The translations under genes and the position numbers were made by a program. A model generated the notes under the pieces. The model made no database searches, had not been told where the DNA came from, and worked only from the letters and a program-made list of their open reading frames with translations. 64,000 bases of DNA from Haladaptatus paucihalophilus DX253 (GTDB taxonomy: Archaea; Halobacteriota; Halobacteria; Halobacteriales; Haladaptataceae): positions 2,257,734-2,321,733 of the forward strand of contig NZ_AQXI01000001.1 of the NCBI RefSeq assembly GCF_000376445.1. Reading direction: 5' to 3'. Below, piece by piece: positions 28,035-36,531 of this stretch (its first letter is position 1; each line of letters starts with the position of its first letter).

Positions 28035-28808
28035 ATGCACCAGGTGTACCCTGACACTGAAGAAGTGCTGTCCCTCCTACTCAAACGAAGCAGTATTTTA
28101 TCTGTCATTTACACATCCCCCTCTACTCCGCGAGATATCACCGATAAAACTGATATATCACGATCAACTGTCGGACGTGCGCTTTTAGAGCTAGAAGAGT
28201 TCAAACTAATCAGAGACGAACACGGTCAATATCAAATGACAACTTCTGGAAAAATTTTATGGGATAAATACAAAAGTTTTATAAAATTTATATATGATGT
28301 TTCAAATAAAAGCGAAGTTTTTAATAATCTTCCAGATGGAGTACTGAACAATATCCCTCTAAATCTGTTCGTGGATGCTCGAATTATACATTCGTCTACT
28401 CAGACCCCTCTGGGAGCGATTAGAGATCTCTCATCTCGAATTTTAGAATCAGAGGACATGTCTGCCATACTACCAGTTATCCTTCCGATTGATATTGAGC
28501 TCTATCTTGATAAAATTGCCACTGAACAGATGGATGTTGATATCTTGGTAAATAATGTGTCTCACGCACATCTGCTTGACAAATGCTCCTCTGTCAAATC
28601 AGACTCTGTTAATATTTCGAAATATTCGACTCAACCGACTTCACAGCAAATCTCTTTCTGTTTATATATCCTTGATCACTCTGAGGTATGGGTTCGCTTC
28701 CACGATGAGCGAGGGAATGTAATTAATACTTTCTTAAATAAATCAATTAAAGCTGTAGAATGGGCAAATAAATTATTCAATCGATACAAACCAGAGTTGT
28801 CCGAATAG
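28035..28808 (+). CDS. FilR1-like winged-helix regulator in the insertion
   Basis: 257 residues. The N-terminal 75 residues form a winged helix (SSILSVIYTSPSTPRDI, recognition helix SRSTVGRALLELEE). The C-terminal domain (about 95-245) resembles the FilR1/DUF1724 ligand domain found in methanogen and haloarchaeal regulators. The gene is strongly AT-rich, unlike the chromosome, and is divergent from the Tat-exported gene with 139 bp of shared promoter region. Two TATA-like stretches (28001-28010 and 28023-28030) precede it. It probably controls its own cassette. Confidence 0.72.
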   Translation: MHQVYPDTEEVLSLLLKRSSILSVIYTSPSTPRDITDKTDISRSTVGRALLELEEFKLIRDEHGQYQMTTSGKILWDKYKSFIKFIYDVSNKSEVFNNLPDGVLNNIPLNLFVDARIIHSSTQTPLGAIRDLSSRILESEDMSAILPVILPIDIELYLDKIATEQMDVDILVNNVSHAHLLDKCSSVKSDSVNISKYSTQPTSQQISFCLYILDHSEVWVRFHDERGNVINTFLNKSIKAVEWANKLFNRYKPELSE

Positions 28809-28816
28809 TAGTCAAG

Positions 28817-29554
28817 TTAGACCTTCTCCGGCAACCAACCGCCGTCCACTTCGACGTTCACGCCGCTCAGGTAGTCGCTGTCTTCGTCCACGAAGAAGCG
28901 CAGCGCCTGCCCCATGTCCTCGAACTTCGCCGGTTCACCGCGAGGCAGGTCGTCGGGGAACACGTCCGAGTTTTCGACCACGTAGGGCGAAATCGCGTTG
29001 ACGGTCACGCCGTCCGCTTGGGTGTCCGCGGCGAGCATTCGGGTGAACATCAGGACGCCCGCCTTGGCGATGAAGTACGGGGCGTTCTTCGGGTTGATGA
29101 GTCCCTTCTCCGCGCTGGCGTAGCCGACGTTGACGATTCGACCGAATCCCGCCTCGCGCATCTCCGGGAGCGCCCGCTTCGAACAGAGGTAGGTTCCGTT
29201 GATGTTGCCGTCGAGCACGGCGTTCCATCGGTCGAACGAGATGTCTTCCCAGTGGTCGGGAGCGAACGGGCCGACGTTGTTCACCAGCACGTCCACGCTT
29301 CCGAGTTCGGACTCGACGGTCGAAAAGAGGGCGTCCACTTCGTCCGGGTCGGTGACGTTCCCCTGCACGGTTGTCGCTTCGACGCCGTTCTCCCGTGCGG
29401 TCTCGGCGACGTCCCGCGCCTCGTCCGCACTCGAATGGTAGTGAACGGCCACGTCCGCCCCGCAGTCGGCGAGCGAGAGGAGGAGTTCCCGCCCGACGCC
29501 CTTCGAACTTCCCGTGACCAGCGCGACTCGTCCGTCCAGTTTCGGCGTTATCAT
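28817..29554 (-). CDS. SDR-family oxidoreductase, target of the insertion
   Basis: 245 residues from the ATG at 29554 (MITPKLDGRVALVTGSSKG). The cofactor motif is GSSKGVG, the NNVG motif is present, and the catalytic Tyr-Lys pair is YFIAK. It is a FabG-like classical short-chain dehydrogenase; the substrate is unknown. The last 49 bp lie in the right attachment-like repeat and were contributed by the inserted element, yet the frame and C-terminus (GGWLPEKV) are intact. An in-frame ATG at 29581 adds nine residues. Confidence 0.9.
   Translation of the reverse strand: MITPKLDGRVALVTGSSKGVGRELLLSLADCGADVAVHYHSSADEARDVAETARENGVEATTVQGNVTDPDEVDALFSTVESELGSVDVLVNNVGPFAPDHWEDISFDRWNAVLDGNINGTYLCSKRALPEMREAGFGRIVNVGYASAEKGLINPKNAPYFIAKAGVLMFTRMLAADTQADGVTVNAISPYVVENSDVFPDDLPRGEPAKFEDMGQALRFFVDEDSDYLSGVNVEVDGGWLPEKV
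28819..28867. repeat. Right 49-bp attachment-like direct repeat
   Basis: Identical over 49 bp to 26566-26614 and still in frame with the SDR gene, of which it encodes the last 16 residues. The left side is AT-rich element DNA, the right side GC-rich chromosome. Confidence 0.9.
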
Positions 29555-29625
29555 ACGGTCCGCTTCGCGGCGGAGTCCCAACTATCTTGACATCCCGATT
29601 ATCTCGATTTTGAGTGAATCTCCCC

Positions 29626-29654
29626 CTATATTTAATATTCTCCATGGAGAGGTG
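29626..29654 (+). promoter_or_regulatory. TATA box and Shine-Dalgarno-like site of the Usp gene
   Basis: CTATATTTAATAT at 29626-29638 is centred about 28 bp before the ATG at 29660, and a purine-rich GGAGAGGTG lies at 29646-29654, 5 bp before it. A leaderless start from this TATA box would exclude the second site, so which is used is uncertain. Confidence 0.5.
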
Positions 29655-29659
29655 CTACC

Positions 29660-30109
29660 ATGGCAATAGAGACGATTCTTCTCGCGGTAGGACCGGGCGA
29701 CGCGGACCGAACCGGGCGACTCGCAGACGCCGTTATCGACGTGGCCGGACCGACCGGCGCGACGGTCGTCCTCGCACACGTCTTCACGGACGACGAGTTC
29801 GACGACGTTGTAGACCGACTCGACTACGACCCGGCCGGGAAACCCAACTCGGACGAGGTGGCGGCGCGACACGCGACGATTCGCTCGCTTTCGGACGCGC
29901 TGGACGCCGAGGACATCGGCTACTCGGTTCGGGGCGCAATCGGCGAGCACGGCGAAACCATCGTCGAACTCGCCGAGGACGTGAACGCCGATAGCGTCTT
30001 CGTCGGCGGCCGCAAGCGCTCACCGACCGGGAAGGCCGTTTTCGGCAGCACTGCACAGGAAGTGATGCTTTCCGCTCCCTGCCCTGTGACGTTCGTCCGC
30101 GAGGACTGA
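29660..30109 (+). CDS. Universal stress protein (UspA family)
   Basis: 149 residues. The fold begins with TILLAVGPGDAD and ends with the ATP-binding pattern GGRKRSPTGKAVFGSTAQEV, matching the Usp consensus G-2x-G-9x-G-S/T. It is a small cytosolic ATP-binding protein of the stress response. A TATA-like box and a purine-rich site precede it. The gene is divergent from the SDR gene, 105 bp between starts. Confidence 0.92.
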   Translation: MAIETILLAVGPGDADRTGRLADAVIDVAGPTGATVVLAHVFTDDEFDDVVDRLDYDPAGKPNSDEVAARHATIRSLSDALDAEDIGYSVRGAIGEHGETIVELAEDVNADSVFVGGRKRSPTGKAVFGSTAQEVMLSAPCPVTFVRED

Positions 30110-30143
30110 ACCCCCGCAATCGGACGTCGCGCTTTTTTGTCTC

Positions 30144-30536
30144 TCACTCCTCCGCGCGTTCCTGCCAGCGTCGTTGGATTCGCCGTTCGCGGATGTGTCG
30201 CTCCCCGTCGGCGACTTCCTCTCGCGTCGTGCGTTCGAACGCCTCGATGTTGCGGAGGAACTCCGTTTCGAACGATTCGACCAACTCGTAGGTCCACCGG
30301 TCGCCGCCGAGGACGCCGCACGGGAGGATTTCGTCGCGGATGTGGTCCGCGAGGTCGTCGTGCCCGGCGTCCCGGAGGTGGGTTTCGGCCTCGCTGAAGT
30401 GCTCCATCGCGTGGCCGGTGGCGTGATGGAACTGGACGAGGTAGCCGTGTCCCTTCCGGAGCCCTTCGATACCCAGTTCGAGTTCGTGGAGCGCGGATTC
30501 CGTTTCGTCGTCGATGGCCGGGAGGTCGTCCGCCAT
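30144..30536 (-). CDS. Conserved-looking haloarchaeal protein, function unknown
   Basis: 130 residues from the ATG at 30536 (MADDLPAIDDETESALHEL). Mostly helical, with a cluster of histidines (YLVQFHHATGHAMEHFSEAE) that could bind metal, then a charged C-terminal helix (HIRERRIQRRWQERAEE). No family is recognised. The start was preferred to the longer frame beginning at 30662, which would run over the ROK kinase promoter. It is divergent from that kinase gene. Confidence 0.65.
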   Translation of the reverse strand: MADDLPAIDDETESALHELELGIEGLRKGHGYLVQFHHATGHAMEHFSEAETHLRDAGHDDLADHIRDEILPCGVLGGDRWTYELVESFETEFLRNIEAFERTTREEVADGERHIRERRIQRRWQERAEE

Positions 30537-30666
30537 GTCCTGATTAACGCCGTCGAACCAGTTAACTCCGACAGGCGACCGGCCGAACCTCTCGGGCCGT
30601 CGAAAGAAACTCGACGGCGAGTAAATGCCTGTAGTTAAGTGGGACGGACGACGTTTGTTCACCTGA

Positions 30667-31644
30667 ATGGCCTACTACGCGGGTGTAGACCTGGGGGCGA
30701 CCAACGTCAGGGCGGCGGTTGCCGACGAAGGCGGCAACGTCGTCAGCACGTACGACCGCGGTACGCCACAGGGACCGACCGGCATCGCGGTTACTGAAGC
30801 AGTGCTCGAATGCATTCGTGGGGCGTGTTCGAACGCGACCATCGACCCCAGTGAGATTCGGGCGGCAGGCATCGGCAGCATCGGCCCGTTGGACCTCGCG
30901 GAGGGTGCGGTCGATAACCCGGCGAACCTGCCGGACACCATCGACCGAATCCCCCTGACGGGACCGGTGGGGAAACTCATCCACAGCGAGCGCGTGACCC
31001 TCCACAACGACACCAACGCGGGCGCTATCGGACAGCGGTTCTACAGCGACCGCAACCCCGACGACATGGTGTACATCACGATTTCGAGCGGTATCGGCGC
31101 GGGCGTCACCGTGGACGGCAACGTCCTCACCGGCTGGGACGGCAACGCGGGAGAAGTGGGGCACATGATAGTCGACCCACACGGCAGGCGAACCTGTGGC
31201 TGTGGCAAGGAGGGCCACTGGGAGGCCTACTGTTCCGGCAACAACATCCCGGAGTACGCCCGGATGCTCGCCGAGGAGGACGAAACCGTATCGACCGCGC
31301 TCCCGCTCGACGACCCCGATTTCTCCGCGAAAGACGTGTTCGAGAACGCCGGTATCGACCCCTTCGCCGACCACGTTATCGAACAACTCGCCCACTGGAA
31401 CACGGTCGGCGTGGCGAACGTCGTCCAAGCCTACGCGCCGCTGGTCGTCTACCTCGGCGGTGCCGTCGTGCTCAACAACGAGGAACTCGTCGTCGACCCG
31501 ATTCGGGAGCGCGTCGGCAACCACCTGCTGAACAATCAGCCGGACGTCCAGCTCACGACGCTCGGCGATGAAGTCGTGTTGAAAGGTGCAATCGCGAGCG
31601 CGCTGACGGATGGTACCGGCGACGAAACACGTCTCGCCGACTGA
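30667..31644 (+). CDS. ROK-family sugar kinase (probable glucokinase)
   Basis: 325 residues. The ATP/phosphate loop DLGATNVRAAVADEGG is at the N-terminus, the catalytic Asp is in HNDTNAGAIG, and the sugar-binding GH of the NAGEVGHM region is present. The ROK zinc motif reads CGCGKEGHWE, so the usual third Cys is His, with another Cys nearby in EAYCSG. It should phosphorylate glucose or a related hexose with ATP. A TATA-like stretch near 30635 is at leaderless spacing from the ATG. Confidence 0.88.
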   Translation: MAYYAGVDLGATNVRAAVADEGGNVVSTYDRGTPQGPTGIAVTEAVLECIRGACSNATIDPSEIRAAGIGSIGPLDLAEGAVDNPANLPDTIDRIPLTGPVGKLIHSERVTLHNDTNAGAIGQRFYSDRNPDDMVYITISSGIGAGVTVDGNVLTGWDGNAGEVGHMIVDPHGRRTCGCGKEGHWEAYCSGNNIPEYARMLAEEDETVSTALPLDDPDFSAKDVFENAGIDPFADHVIEQLAHWNTVGVANVVQAYAPLVVYLGGAVVLNNEELVVDPIRERVGNHLLNNQPDVQLTTLGDEVVLKGAIASALTDGTGDETRLAD

Positions 31645-32450
31645 TTTTCGCGACGTGAGGTTCGGGGGATGCGGTCGATTCGGACTTTCGGGTCAGTGTG
31701 ACTGCTGTGGTTTCGTCTATACTTCTCTCCGAGTGTCGGTTGTAACTTCTCTCCGAGTGCGAGTACAGACGTCAATGAGACCGCCACCGCACAGCATCAG
31801 CCACTCCCTCCCCAACCGATTCCTCCCATCGTCGCGCTGCTCCTCGGTCGTCATCCCTCACGTGATACTCAGACAGGTTCGTGGCCGGCCGCTGACCACG
31901 AACCTGCTGGCGCACGCGCCACAGCGGCTATGGGTATCGTGCATTCGAATTTCCGTCGTGGCGCGCGCTGACGAGGCGACGCGGCCACTCTCGGCCGCGT
32001 CGCCTCGTTACAGTTCGCGCGAGGGATGAGCGAAGCGAATCGGTTGGGGAGGATGTGGCTGATGCGGTGGCGGTATCGTGGGTGGAATGAAAGGGGCCGC
32101 CCGCTCGCGCTTGTCGTGGTCGTTTCGGCGACCTCTCTCGACGAGGCACGCGGTTTGTGCCGAGTCGAGATGTCGCCGAGCGGGTCACGCGAACGCAGTG
32201 AGTGTGAGCACGGAAGTCGCATGCCCGCACGGGGAGCGTGCGACCGAGCAGGACCGTCTTCCGGTGCCGCGAGCGTGGCGGGGGCTTTCAAGGCCGTCTC
32301 TCCGGTGGTTGTGATTCAGTTACTCTCGGCTATCACACGTAGCGAGCGGGCGGGGGCTTTCGAAGTCCGCGTTTCAGTAATCTCGGTCACAGTCTCGGAA
32401 GCAAAACCATTTCGTACCGAGCGTTCGGAGTGATTCCCTGCCCTTCCCCG
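31645..32450. other. 800-bp gene-free, repeat-rich region
   Basis: No convincing gene is seen. It holds a direct repeat ACTTCTCTCCGAGTG at 31721-31735 and 31745-31759, an inverted pair of dispersed repeat copies with strong hairpins (31764-32070), and a further stretch (32071-32440) with motifs such as GGCGGGGGCTTTC occurring twice (about 32278 and 32349). The open frames here (for example one starting at 32026) look like translations of the repeat rather than genes. Confidence 0.65.
31764..32070. repeat. Inverted pair of a dispersed hairpin repeat
   Basis: The right arm (31959-32070, read on the minus strand) matches the repeat at 49361-49471 over about 110 bp. The left arm (31764-31830, plus strand) matches its first 60 bp. 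Between them is a hairpin of 11-bp arms (CAGGTTCGTGG at 31874-31884 and its complement at 31896-31906); inside the right arm is a perfect 16-bp stem (31971-31986 and 31993-32008) with a 6-base loop. No coding capacity is supported. Confidence 0.8.
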
Positions 32451-33167
32451 TCAGCGAAAGCCGCTCTCTTGGAGGGCCTCGTTCAGGTCCTCCCGAATCC
32501 GCTCGCCGAGGTCGCGGTCCATGGCGGTGGTAACGACGCGGTTTTCCTGCACGCTGGACCCGTCGCGGAGGAGGAGTCGGACGTTCCCGTTCTCGTCGGC
32601 GCGGGTGGCCTTGGCGCGGACGCCGGAGTCGGAACTCGCACCCCCCGCGTTGATCGGGCCGGGGATGATTTTCTTGACGTGCGGATGGCAGGCGACCTCA
32701 CGAATCACGCGCATGCCGTCGCGGTTGCCGATGAGGGTTGTGTGTGTTCCGCCGATTTTCTCGGCCGGGTCGAGGTCCACGACTTCGAGCGAGCGCTCGC
32801 CGCGCCGCGCCAGCACCTCCTCGACGGGGTTCTCGTCGCCGACGCGGTAGAAGTCGTAGTGGAGTTGGGCGCGGACGGCGCGAATCACGCCGCGGTCGCC
32901 CGCCGCGTACACGTCCTCGGGGTGTTTCCGTCGCACTTCGTCGGCGATGCGCCCCGCGAAGTTACGGAGTTCGACGACCTCGGTTTCGCCCTCCTCGGGC
33001 GTGGTGCTGACGCCCGTCTTCCCGACCACGGTTTCGTCGTTGAGCATCGTGATGTCGGCGTGGTCGCGGGTCACGGCGAGAACGACGGAATCGGCGTTCT
33101 GCGTTCGACAGACGAGGCAGTAGTCGCCCGGACGTTCGAGCGAGGACGCACACTGCCGACAGTTCAT
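32451..33167 (-). CDS. DUF2103 protein with N-terminal zinc ribbon
   Basis: 238 residues from the ATG at 33167 (MNCRQCASSLERPGDYCLVC). Residues 3-20 form a CxxC...CxxC zinc ribbon. The rest matches the archaeal DUF2103 type, with a basic and Gly-rich region (HVKKIIPGPINAGG) and RKHPEDVYAAGDRG. The zinc ribbon and basic patch suggest nucleic-acid or protein binding, but no function is known. An upstream open frame to 33296 is not supported by any further conserved sequence. Confidence 0.82.
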   Translation of the reverse strand: MNCRQCASSLERPGDYCLVCRTQNADSVVLAVTRDHADITMLNDETVVGKTGVSTTPEEGETEVVELRNFAGRIADEVRRKHPEDVYAAGDRGVIRAVRAQLHYDFYRVGDENPVEEVLARRGERSLEVVDLDPAEKIGGTHTTLIGNRDGMRVIREVACHPHVKKIIPGPINAGGASSDSGVRAKATRADENGNVRLLLRDGSSVQENRVVTTAMDRDLGERIREDLNEALQESGFR

Positions 33168-33262
33168 GCGCGTTCTTTCCCAATCGCGGCGTTTAACCTC
33201 GGCGTTTCGACGATGTGTTCGGTGAGGGAAAGAAAAATATCGGATGAAAGACAACTGTGGAT

Positions 33263-34693
33263 ATGCGTTTCCGAACGACCCTCTCCAAGCGGTCACTCTC
33301 CGCCCGGCGTTTACTCTTCTCCCTCACCGCCCGGCGCTCACTCCTCTCCCTTTTCGTCCTCCTGTCGATTCTCACGATGGTTGTGGCGACGCCCGCTTCG
33401 AGTAGGCCACCGCCGGAGCCGTTCTGTGGCCCGTGCGGGGGTAGTTTCACCGAAGAAGCACACCAGTACGCCGAAACCCTCGGCGTCGAAAACGTGACGT
33501 TCGACGTCGAGCGCACCACTGCCACGATTCGGGTCCACGACAACGGCACCGCGACGTGGACGGTGAAAAACCGGCTTGCGAGCGAGGAAACGGCGCGGTA
33601 CTTCCGCGAGAACGGATGGGTGCTCGACGAAATCGCCGAGAACGCTGCTCCCGGTTCCTCCCTCGACCCCGAACCGTTCCTCGACGCTCGCGTCGTCGGC
33701 GCGAAGACGGTCGTCCTTCGGTACCGGACGAGCGCCGCCGCGACTGCCCCCGGTGGCGTCGTCCGATTCGACGGCTTCCGACACGCACGGGAGGGGTCGA
33801 TTTCGGGACTCGGTGCCGACCGACTGACGGTCGTCGGGCCGCCCGGAACCGTCGTCACCCGCGCGCCGCGAGGGGCGAGCGTGGACGGCAATTCCTTCTC
33901 CCTGACCGCCTTCCGCGACACCGGAGACGGTCCGTTCGTCGCGTTCGCGCGGTCGGACGGGATTGCCGGTGAGGCGTGGAGTTTCGTGGCCGTCACGCTA
34001 CCGCTGTCCGGTGACATCGCGTTTAACCTTCTCTCCGACGTTCTCCTCCCGGCGAGCGTCCTGTTCGCGCTCCTCGTCGGCTTCGTTCGACTCGGCGGTC
34101 GGGAGGGAAGCCGAAACGAACGGACGCCTCGTCTGGTCGCGGGTATCGTCAGCGTCCTCGGCGTTCTCGCGTTGTTCGTCGGAACCCTCCGATTGAACCA
34201 CACCGTCTCGGGCTACTCGATGGGCATCGTCGTGGCCGGTGGGACCTACGCCGTCCTCGGGTTGCTGGCGTTCAGCCACGTCCGGCCGACGTTTTACCGT
34301 ACGGTGGCCGCCGTCCTCCTCGCGTGGGTGGTCGGTCTCTGCGTGGCGATGCTGGCGGCCGTCGCCGTCGATTCGGCCGTCGGCGCTCGGCTCTTCGCCT
34401 CGAATCCGTACGCGATACGCAAATTCCTGTTCGCGGCGTTTTCGGTCCTTCTGGCATCGTTCATGACCGCGGTCGGCTACGCCGCCGCTGTTCGTCGCTA
34501 CAGGCGGGTGGTCCTCGGGATTCCGCCCGTCGCGTTCGCCGTCGTACTCGCCCTGACGATACCGGTCACTCGGGTCAGAGGTCCGAACGACTTCCTGTTC
34601 TCCGTTTTCTTGCTCGTGTACCTCCTCGTCTTCGTCGCGCTGGTCGGACTCCCGGCGTTCCTGCTCGGACGCACGATTCCGAACGGACGGTAG
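33263..34693 (+). CDS. Exported/multi-pass membrane protein, function unknown
   Basis: 476 residues from the ATG at 33263; a GTG at 33257 would add two. A signal-like hydrophobic segment (about 28-46) is followed by an external domain of roughly 200 residues with a CGPCGG motif near its start, then about seven transmembrane helices from residue 260 on. The layout, an extracellular sensor-like domain plus a helical bundle, resembles other haloarchaeal hypothetical proteins; no family is recognised. Confidence 0.75.
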   Translation: MRFRTTLSKRSLSARRLLFSLTARRSLLSLFVLLSILTMVVATPASSRPPPEPFCGPCGGSFTEEAHQYAETLGVENVTFDVERTTATIRVHDNGTATWTVKNRLASEETARYFRENGWVLDEIAENAAPGSSLDPEPFLDARVVGAKTVVLRYRTSAAATAPGGVVRFDGFRHAREGSISGLGADRLTVVGPPGTVVTRAPRGASVDGNSFSLTAFRDTGDGPFVAFARSDGIAGEAWSFVAVTLPLSGDIAFNLLSDVLLPASVLFALLVGFVRLGGREGSRNERTPRLVAGIVSVLGVLALFVGTLRLNHTVSGYSMGIVVAGGTYAVLGLLAFSHVRPTFYRTVAAVLLAWVVGLCVAMLAAVAVDSAVGARLFASNPYAIRKFLFAAFSVLLASFMTAVGYAAAVRRYRRVVLGIPPVAFAVVLALTIPVTRVRGPNDFLFSVFLLVYLLVFVALVGLPAFLLGRTIPNGR

Positions 34694-34789
34694 GCTCGGG
34701 GGATGGTATGGTCGAGTAAATAGGGCGATAGAGCACGCGAGGTGGAGTCAAAGAAGGGGAGCGTCGAGGCATAGGCGGCCCGCGGTCGC

Positions 34790-36115
34790 CTATCCCATAT
34801 CGAGGGGATTCGCTTTCAGGAACTCCCGGAGGAAGACGGTGGCGTACGACCCGGAGGGGAGCGAAAATTCGAACGAGAGCGGGTCGTGGGAGAGCGAAAA
34901 GTCGCTTCCGAGCAGTATCGCGCGGCGGGTGCCGGTCGAGTGGAACTCGCCCGGGAGGTTGAAATCGTGCGGTTCGAGGTCGAGGTCGTCGAGGATTTCG
35001 CGTTCGATGTCTCCCTGCTCCCCCTCGGCGAGTTCCGTCTCGGTGCCGACCAGCGGCGCGGTGACGAACGCCCGGCCCCGCCGACAGTGGCGCTCGATGG
35101 TTCGGACGCGCTTTTCGCTCACGGTCTGCTGGCGGTCCATGTCGGGAACGGTGAAGCCGTCTACCTCCTCCGCGAAACACACCACGTCGCCCGCGACCGG
35201 CTCGTCGAACGGAAGCCCGCGCTGAAGCCGCTTGCTCAGGATGCGGTTGAACACGTACGACTGGGCGGCATTGACGAGCAACCGTTGGAGGTTCGTCGGG
35301 AGCGATTCGAGCGCGTCCCGGAAGTCCTCGGGGTCGGTACCGCCGTTTTCGACGAGGCGGTGGGCCATCGAGCGCTCGAACCCGAGTCGTCCCGGCAGGG
35401 CATCGAGCACGGCGTCCCAGTCCGGCGCGAGGTTCTCGACCCGCTCGCGGGCCTCCCGCGTGTCCTCCGGTTCCGTCTCGAACGGGTTGCCGACGTAGGC
35501 CATCACCGCCTCCTCCCACTCCTCGCGGACGACGTGCAGGCCGACCTCGTGCGTCACCGGCCGGAGACTGCCGAACCGTTGCTGGCCGAAGAAGTTGGGA
35601 ACCGCGAGCGCCCCGTCCCCGCCGGCGAACGCGCGCAGTTGGGCCGCGATTTCGTCCGCGTTCTCCGGGTGGTCGGGATTCGAGACGGTGATTTCGAACT
35701 CGTTGCCCACGAGGTCGCCGAACAGGAGTTCTCGCCCCGCGCGGCCGACCGGTTCGAGTTCGGCGGCGCGCATCTCCGGAAGGTCGTCCGGCTCGACCTT
35801 TCGGAGGCTGAACAGTTGGGTCGTCACCGCGCGCTTGTCCTTCGTCCCGGCCCACGACACCCGCTCGCGGCTGATTCCGAGCACGCTGGAGAGGCTCCGG
35901 GCGAAGTCGTTGGTATCCCACCCGTGGAGCGTCGCGCGGAGTATCAGATACGGGTACGAGCCGGGGTCCGCGTCGAGCGGGTCGGCGTCGAATCGTTCTA
36001 TCTCTCTCACTCGGAAGTCCTCGTTCGTCTCCCGGAGGGTTCCCCCCACGCCGTCCTCGTCGCTGACGTAATACTCCATGCCGACCGCGGTCTCGATGGG
36101 ATGTGACTCGCGCAT
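34790..36115 (-). CDS. truD: tRNA pseudouridine(13) synthase TruD
   Basis: 441 residues. The catalytic Asp93 lies in [14 protein letters not shown], and the family motif [19 protein letters not shown] is present, as are TruD-domain landmarks ([12 protein letters not shown]). It isomerises uridine 13 in some tRNAs, or equivalent sites in other archaeal RNAs. The length is typical for archaeal TruD, which carries an insertion relative to the bacterial enzyme. The neighbours give no operon link. Confidence 0.96.
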   Translation of the reverse strand: MRESHPIETAVGMEYYVSDEDGVGGTLRETNEDFRVREIERFDADPLDADPGSYPYLILRATLHGWDTNDFARSLSSVLGISRERVSWAGTKDKRAVTTQLFSLRKVEPDDLPEMRAAELEPVGRAGRELLFGDLVGNEFEITVSNPDHPENADEIAAQLRAFAGGDGALAVPNFFGQQRFGSLRPVTHEVGLHVVREEWEEAVMAYVGNPFETEPEDTREARERVENLAPDWDAVLDALPGRLGFERSMAHRLVENGGTDPEDFRDALESLPTNLQRLLVNAAQSYVFNRILSKRLQRGLPFDEPVAGDVVCFAEEVDGFTVPDMDRQQTVSEKRVRTIERHCRRGRAFVTAPLVGTETELAEGEQGDIEREILDDLDLEPHDFNLPGEFHSTGTRRAILLGSDFSLSHDPLSFEFSLPSGSYATVFLREFLKANPLDMG

Positions 36116-36152
36116 TCGTCCGGACCTTACGTCCGAACCGAATTAAAAAACC

Positions 36153-36512
36153 CTACTCGCTCGCCGGGATGCAGTCCGTCGCCACTTCGATGCGCTCTCC
36201 GGGTTCGATGACCCCCGATTCGGCGTCGTAGTCGACGAGTCCGATGGTCTCCATCTTGGGCAGGTGGACGTGATACAGCAGTATCTCCGCCTCCGTCGCG
36301 TCCTCGTCGTCGATTTCGGTGATGCTGGTGTCGGCCTCCCACGCCGCGACGTGGTAGGCGAGGTCTCCCATCGTGGTCGGCGTCGTCGCATCGGAGAGGA
36401 ACGAAAGGACGTATCGTCGGTACGGGCTGCTAAGCACGTCGAACAACGTCTCGACCGATATCTCGGTTCGCGTGTTCGGCGGGGATGTTCGGGTCGTTGT
36501 TTGTCTCTCCAT
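36153..36512 (-). CDS. DUF7344-type winged-helix regulator
   Basis: 119 residues. Winged helix from about 20 to 110: VETLFDVLSSPYRRYVLSFL, the DLAYHVAAWEAD helix, and the LLYHVHLPKMETIGLVDYD signature shared with three other genes in the window. No transmembrane segment. A long inverted repeat overlaps its expected TATA region (36532-36556), consistent with autoregulation. Confidence 0.82.
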   Translation of the reverse strand: MERQTTTRTSPPNTRTEISVETLFDVLSSPYRRYVLSFLSDATTPTTMGDLAYHVAAWEADTSITEIDDEDATEAEILLYHVHLPKMETIGLVDYDAESGVIEPGERIEVATDCIPASE

Positions 36513-36531
36513 TACCCGTGTAGTGGTACGT

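Larger units (their letters stand above)
26566..28867. mobile_element. AT-rich 2.25-kb insertion bounded by 49-bp direct repeats
   Basis: The interval is flanked by identical 49-bp direct repeats (26566-26614 and 28819-28867), the second being the end of the SDR coding sequence. The inside is conspicuously AT-rich against GC-rich flanks and carries three genes: a two-helix membrane protein, a Tat-exported protein and a divergent regulator. No integrase, transposase or terminal inverted repeats are visible. This is the layout left by site-specific insertion into the 3' end of a gene, with the target gene repaired by the incoming copy. The unit length is 2253 bp. Confidence 0.8.

Noticed and set aside
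26566-28867. Insertion sequence or transposon
   Set aside because: No transposase and no terminal inverted repeats; the 49-bp direct repeats are far longer than target-site duplications.
32026-32433. 135-codon open frame starting MSEANRLGRMWLMRW
   Set aside because: The N-terminus is a translation of the dispersed repeat; the same peptide appears from the copy at 49188-49403 on the other strand. The remainder has no protein-like pattern.
31640-32450. CRISPR array
   Set aside because: The repeats are inverted or widely spaced, of unequal length, without regular spacers and without cas genes.
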